DNA of 64,000 nucleotides from Gymnothorax reevesii (taxonomy: Eukaryota > Chordata > Actinopteri > Anguilliformes > Muraenidae): NCBI GenBank assembly GCA_029721435.1, contig CM056582.1, positions 36,166,611-36,230,610 on the forward strand. The letters are read 5' to 3'. Shown piece by piece: positions 63,191-64,000 of this stretch. A program made the position numbers and the translations under genes. The notes below the pieces were generated by a model. That model had not been told where the DNA came from, searched no databases, and saw only the letters and a list, made by a program, of their open reading frames with translations. Within the stretch, counting starts at the first letter, position 1. Each line of letters starts with the position of its first letter.

Positions 63191-64000
63191 CAATCTTGGC
63201 TTCTATTTGCCGTGGAAAACGTTAGGACGGACCTTGAAGTCCAAATGACCTACAGTACACAACAGGTTTGAACCAATCTATCATTATGTCCCTGGATCAC
63301 AATTTTTCAAATTACTCTCTGGGAGATCTGTTAATAATTATGGATGACCCCCTTGTTATTCTGAACGCCTGGTCAACAAAACATTAATCCTGTTTGACCT
63401 GAGTGCCCTCAAGTGGACAAAAATTATATAGCAACTACATGCATGCCTCTGCGGACATAGACATCATCTTTTCAGATAAATGGAAGGAAATGTGCATTAG
63501 AATTCAAATTTTATTTGCTTATTAAATAATGCAAAAATGAAATTTGAATGGGATTTTACAGGAATATTGACAGTTTAATGGTGAAAAAGTCTCAGGCATC
63601 CTAGATTTTTAAAAATTTAAATCTTGCCTTAACATGCTTTTTTATGTTTTCCATACGAGTGTTGCTGGTGATAAAAAATTTTTAAAAACCTTATTTGAGA
63701 TACCAAATGCAAATTTTTAAAAACTGATGATATTGCCTCAACAGAGCTCTGATTGTTCATCATCAAAGCTGCCTGAGATCATTTTAGGAAACAGAAGCCA
63801 TTGAGACAGTTTGGCTGCACAAGATCTGTGGCACATTCTCTAGTATGCTTGAAACAACCTAACATGAAATTATCTGTTTAAACTATAAAACTACAGGGTA
63901 GAACCTAATTTTTAGGCAATGGGAAATAACAGAAAATTATTAATTTTCAATTAAAATTAATAATTTAATTTTCAGCATTAACAAGTCGTTTCAGGTGTAA
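63191..64000. other. No feature recognised
   Basis: AT-rich sequence to the window end. No gene or terminal repeat found. Confidence 0.3.

Overview
The window looks like intergenic DNA from a ray-finned fish that is very rich in transposons. The evidence is several Tc1-like DNA transposons, CR1/L2-type, RTE-type and L1-type LINEs, a Gmr1-like Ty3/gypsy element and a BEL/Pao element packed into 64 kb. There is also one intronless receptor gene of the hydroxycarboxylic-acid/oxoeicosanoid type. Nothing suggests bacterial or viral genes organised in operons. I recognise one host gene, at 31577-32551 on the minus strand. I found no tRNA, rRNA or CRISPR array.

Layout. 1-7.9 kb: a LINE tail, a tandem duplication, three remnants of one LTR family in a row (3.2-4.7 kb), a dead Tc1 and a solo LTR with a perfect 5-bp duplication. 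7.9-15.8 kb: a four-level nest. A Tc1 element (7888-15849) contains a GGGCT-ended element (8004-14363), which contains a GCCGC-ended element (8604-13957), which contains a LINE with an unbroken reading frame of about 1090 residues. 16-21.6 kb: LINE and Tc1 debris, then a second Tc1-type element (17319-21607) with a solo LTR in one terminal repeat and a hAT-like insert in the other. 21.6-28.7 kb: a Gmr1-like retrotransposon whose domain order is protease, integrase, reverse transcriptase, RNase H. A CR1/L2-type LINE is inserted just after its catalytic YIDD and is flanked by TCACAT. 28.7-31.4 kb: Tc1, L1 and LTR fragments.

31.4-32.6 kb: the receptor gene, with a 46-bp minisatellite ending next to its stop codon. 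33-38.8 kb: LINE and hairpin-ended repeats in otherwise blank DNA. 38.8-46.1 kb: a BEL/Pao element on the minus strand that has lost its integrase. Its left LTR is split by an RTE-type LINE. 46-47.5 kb: a Tc1 element whose transposase frame is interrupted only by two TGA codons. 47.5-56.8 kb: one minus-strand L1-type LINE cut up by later insertions. The largest insert (51254-56314) has matching ends, an 8-bp target duplication and a decayed THAP zinc finger. 57.1-59.8 kb: a second copy of the long-TIR Tc1 family, plus strand, split by a solo LTR. 60-64 kb: minisatellites and the 3' end of another LINE.

The elements record an order of insertion rather than a shared function. The receptor is the only gene likely to serve the host. 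The L2-type LINE is the only element whose protein could still be made in full.
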